Below the pieces are notes generated by a model that did no database searches, was not told where the DNA came from, and was given only the letters and a program-made list of their open reading frames with translations. From NCBI RefSeq assembly GCF_001877785.1, contig NZ_MINN01000044.1, positions 1 to 64,000 of the forward strand: DNA of 64,000 nt, read 5' to 3'. The DNA is from Rossellomorea aquimaris. Lineage in GTDB: Bacteria; Bacillota; Bacilli; Bacillales; Bacillaceae_B. The number at the start of each line of letters is the position of its first letter. Within the stretch, counting starts at the first letter, position 1. Positions 62,134-64,000 of this stretch are shown here, one piece after another. Made by a program: the position numbers and the translations under genes.

Positions 62134-63936
62134 TTACTCAACCGTAACCGACTTGGCAAGGTTACGCGGCTTATCTACATCGCAGTCGCGGTGCAGGGCA
62201 GCGTAGTAAGAAATCAATTGTAACGGAATGACAGAGATAAGAGGTGTTAACATTGGGTTAACCTCTGGGATGACGAAGCGGTCTTCTTCGTCTTCTAAGC
62301 CTTTCATTGAAATGATGCAAGGGTTCGCTCCACGAGCCACTACCTCTTTCACATTTCCACGAATACTTAAGTTTACAGCTTCCTGCGTTGCAAGAGCGAC
62401 AACCGGTGTTCCTTCTTCGATAAGGGCGATAGTACCGTGCTTAAGCTCTCCTCCGGCAAATCCTTCAGCTTGGATATAAGAGATTTCTTTAAGCTTCAGT
62501 GAACCCTCAAGACCTACATAGAAGTCAAGGGAACGGCCGATAAAGAAGCAGTTGCGTGTTGTTGACAGATATTCGCGAGCGATTTCCTCGAATTCTTCCT
62601 TCGTGTCGCAAAGTGCTTCCATGGCAGTTGCCACGATTCCAAGCTCCTGGATCAAATCGAAGTCCTGGACAGTGCCGCAAGATTGGCCAGTTACGTGAGC
62701 CAGGATTGCCAATACAGCCAGTTGAGCTGTGTACGCTTTTGTAGAAGCTACTGCAATTTCAGGTCCCGCGTGAAGAAGAAGTGTGTAATCCGCTTCACGG
62801 GATAGAGTGGATCCTGCTACGTTTGTAATCGTAAGCGCTTTGTGGCCCATCTCTTTGACTTGAACGAGAACGGCACGGCTGTCAGCCGTTTCACCGCTTT
62901 GAGAAATAAAGATGAATAATGGCTTCTCGGATAGAAGCGGCATATTGTAGTTGAATTCACTCGCAACATGGACTTCAACAGGGATACCGGCGCTCTTCTC
63001 GATGAATTGCTTTCCGACAAGACCGGCGTGGTAGCTTGTTCCGGCAGCGATGATGTAGATGCGGTCCGCTTCTTTCATGGCACCGACAATCGGCTCATCG
63101 ATGTGAAGCTCGTTGTTCTCGTTTTGGTATGCCTGGATGATTTTACGCATGACCAATGGCTGCTCATCGATTTCTTTCAGCATGTAATGTGGATATGTTC
63201 CTTTTTCGATGTCACTTGCATCGATTTCAGCTGTGTAAGGAGCACGTTCCATTACTTCCCCGATCAGGTTTTGGATTTCAACCTTCTCTTTTGTCACGAT
63301 GACCATTTCTTTATCCATCAGTTCAACGAATTGATCTGTTACCTGGATCATTGCCATAGCATCACTTGCCACGACGTTGAAGCCTTCACCAAGACCTACA
63401 AGCAGCGGGCTCTTGTTTTTGCCGACAAAGATCGTTTCATCGTTTTCAGCATCCAACAACGCGATTGCATAAGAACCTTTAAGCAGCATCAATGTCTGAC
63501 GGAACGCTTCATCTACAGCATTTCCTTCTTCAACAAGCTTCTCGATCAATTGAACGATGATTTCTGTATCCGTTTCACTTTTGAACTCGACATCAGTCAG
63601 ATATTGACGCTTTAGCTGTGAGTAGTTCTCGATCACACCGTTATGAACGATAGTAAAACGGCCTGAAGTGCTTTGATGAGGGTGAGCATTCACCTGGCTT
63701 GGTACACCATGTGTCGCCCAGCGTGTGTGCCCGATCCCCGTGTTGCTTGCTACGTTCTCATCAACGATTCTGCGTAGATCTGCGATGCGTCCTTTTTCCT
63801 TGAAGACGTGAATCCCTTCAGCATTCTGAACGGCAATACCTGCAGAATCATAACCGCGGTACTCAAGCTTCTCAAGACCTTTTAATAAAATTTCCTTTGT
63901 ATCTGAATTTCCGATATATCCTACGATACCACACAT
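62134..63936 (-). CDS. glmS: glutamine--fructose-6-phosphate transaminase
   Basis: 600 residues, the usual length. N-terminal glutaminase domain with nucleophile Cys2 (MCGIVGYIG), HTRWATHG and NGVIENY; two C-terminal SIS isomerase domains (about 285-425 and 455-590) and terminal KSVTVE. Makes glucosamine-6-phosphate, the entry to UDP-GlcNAc and the cell wall. In Bacillus it is preceded by the glmS ribozyme; that would lie beyond the window edge. SD GGGAGGATATTTAATT. Confidence 0.98.
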   Translation of the reverse strand: MCGIVGYIGNSDTKEILLKGLEKLEYRGYDSAGIAVQNAEGIHVFKEKGRIADLRRIVDENVASNTGIGHTRWATHGVPSQVNAHPHQSTSGRFTIVHNGVIENYSQLKRQYLTDVEFKSETDTEIIVQLIEKLVEEGNAVDEAFRQTLMLLKGSYAIALLDAENDETIFVGKNKSPLLVGLGEGFNVVASDAMAMIQVTDQFVELMDKEMVIVTKEKVEIQNLIGEVMERAPYTAEIDASDIEKGTYPHYMLKEIDEQPLVMRKIIQAYQNENNELHIDEPIVGAMKEADRIYIIAAGTSYHAGLVGKQFIEKSAGIPVEVHVASEFNYNMPLLSEKPLFIFISQSGETADSRAVLVQVKEMGHKALTITNVAGSTLSREADYTLLLHAGPEIAVASTKAYTAQLAVLAILAHVTGQSCGTVQDFDLIQELGIVATAMEALCDTKEEFEEIAREYLSTTRNCFFIGRSLDFYVGLEGSLKLKEISYIQAEGFAGGELKHGTIALIEEGTPVVALATQEAVNLSIRGNVKEVVARGANPCIISMKGLEDEEDRFVIPEVNPMLTPLISVIPLQLISYYAALHRDCDVDKPRNLAKSVTVE

Positions 63937-63960
63937 AATTAAATATCCTCCCTGAATGAA

Positions 63961-64000
63961 AAGGGGGCAAGATATCTTTTGGGGACAGCCTGCCCCCTTA
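63961..64000 (-). terminator. hairpin in glmS upstream region (edge)
   Basis: On minus, AAGGGGGCA / TGCCCCCTT stem followed by TTC, about 25 nt before the glmS start. It may be part of the glmS leader downstream of the ribozyme or a terminator of an upstream gene; it is cut by the window edge. Confidence 0.5.

Overview
The window is chromosomal DNA from an aerobic, spore-forming Bacillaceae (Firmicutes). The evidence is a complete rsbRSTUVW-sigB-rsbX operon next to ndoAI-ndoA, alr, ydcC and acpS; the spore-cortex gene cmpA; T-box and S-box RNA leaders; strong AAGGAGG ribosome sites; frequent TTG/GTG starts; and gene order matching the Bacillus subtilis ydcK-ydbT region. A marine or soil Bacillus/Rossellomorea-like genus is plausible, but I cannot assign a species from this sequence.

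Layout. 1-1683: the 5' end of a 16S rRNA gene preceded by eleven tRNA genes, all on the minus strand, apparently one stable-RNA operon driven by a consensus promoter (TTGACA-17-TATAAT at 1655-1683). 1.7-4.7 kb: sprT-like gene, cmpA and tex. 5.2-10.1 kb: the sigma-B stress module with an internal sigma-B promoter before rsbV. 10.4-18.3 kb: ndoA/ndoAI toxin-antitoxin, alr, ydcC, acpS, rhomboid ydcA, ydbT/ydbS and uvsE. 18.4-25.1 kb: NERD protein, cshA helicase, an esterase, murF and ddl. 25.4-31.4 kb: DAACS symporter, GNAT acetyltransferase, VTT membrane protein, BsuPI lipoprotein, an unrecognised gene and a RodA/FtsW protein. 31.4-39.9 kb: T-box-controlled argS, DedA protein, lipid kinase, LysM-CAP protein, CBS protein, two small genes missed by length filters, and an AGCS symporter. 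39.9-45.3 kb: a linearmycin-resistance-like cluster (ABC exporter plus two-component system). 45.6-53.3 kb: small DUF proteins, a phosphotransferase, an MFS carrier, an S-box-controlled MetT/NhaC carrier, an SDR, a secreted LVIVD-repeat protein and a Cdd1 protein. 53.3-64 kb: a fused two-domain peptide-type ABC permease, AAG glycosylase, DmpA-type peptidase, DUF4097 protein, YqcI/YcgG protein, FUSC protein and glmS.

Most coding sequence is ordinary core genome; the unusual material is intergenic. (1) Three arrays of degenerate tandem repeats with an essentially fixed 20-bp period occur at 12.6, 19.5 and 33.9 kb. Two of them end in the same 13-mer AATCAGCATACCC at the same position within the final unit. 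(2) Three copies of a 149-173-bp MITE-like element (15.1, 31.7, 43.4 kb) have GGCTCTTTTC-type terminal inverted repeats and 8-bp flanking direct repeats (7 of 8 matching in each). One sits between a T-box terminator and argS. (3) Two cassettes of three palindromes lie at 57.6-57.8 kb with an exact 25-bp period. (4) There are two unexplained promoter/leader RNAs that end in intrinsic terminators (55.6 kb and 61.9-62.0 kb). (5) Two related 122-bp Bacillus-type dispersed palindromic repeats occur at 4.9 and 27.3 kb.

Functionally the window combines general stress control (sigma-B), cell-wall precursor synthesis (alr, ddl, murF, glmS, RodA), envelope defence (lnr-like cluster, DUF4097, FUSC), DNA repair (uvsE, aag, sprT-like) and amino-acid uptake under RNA control (S-box/metT, T-box/argS).
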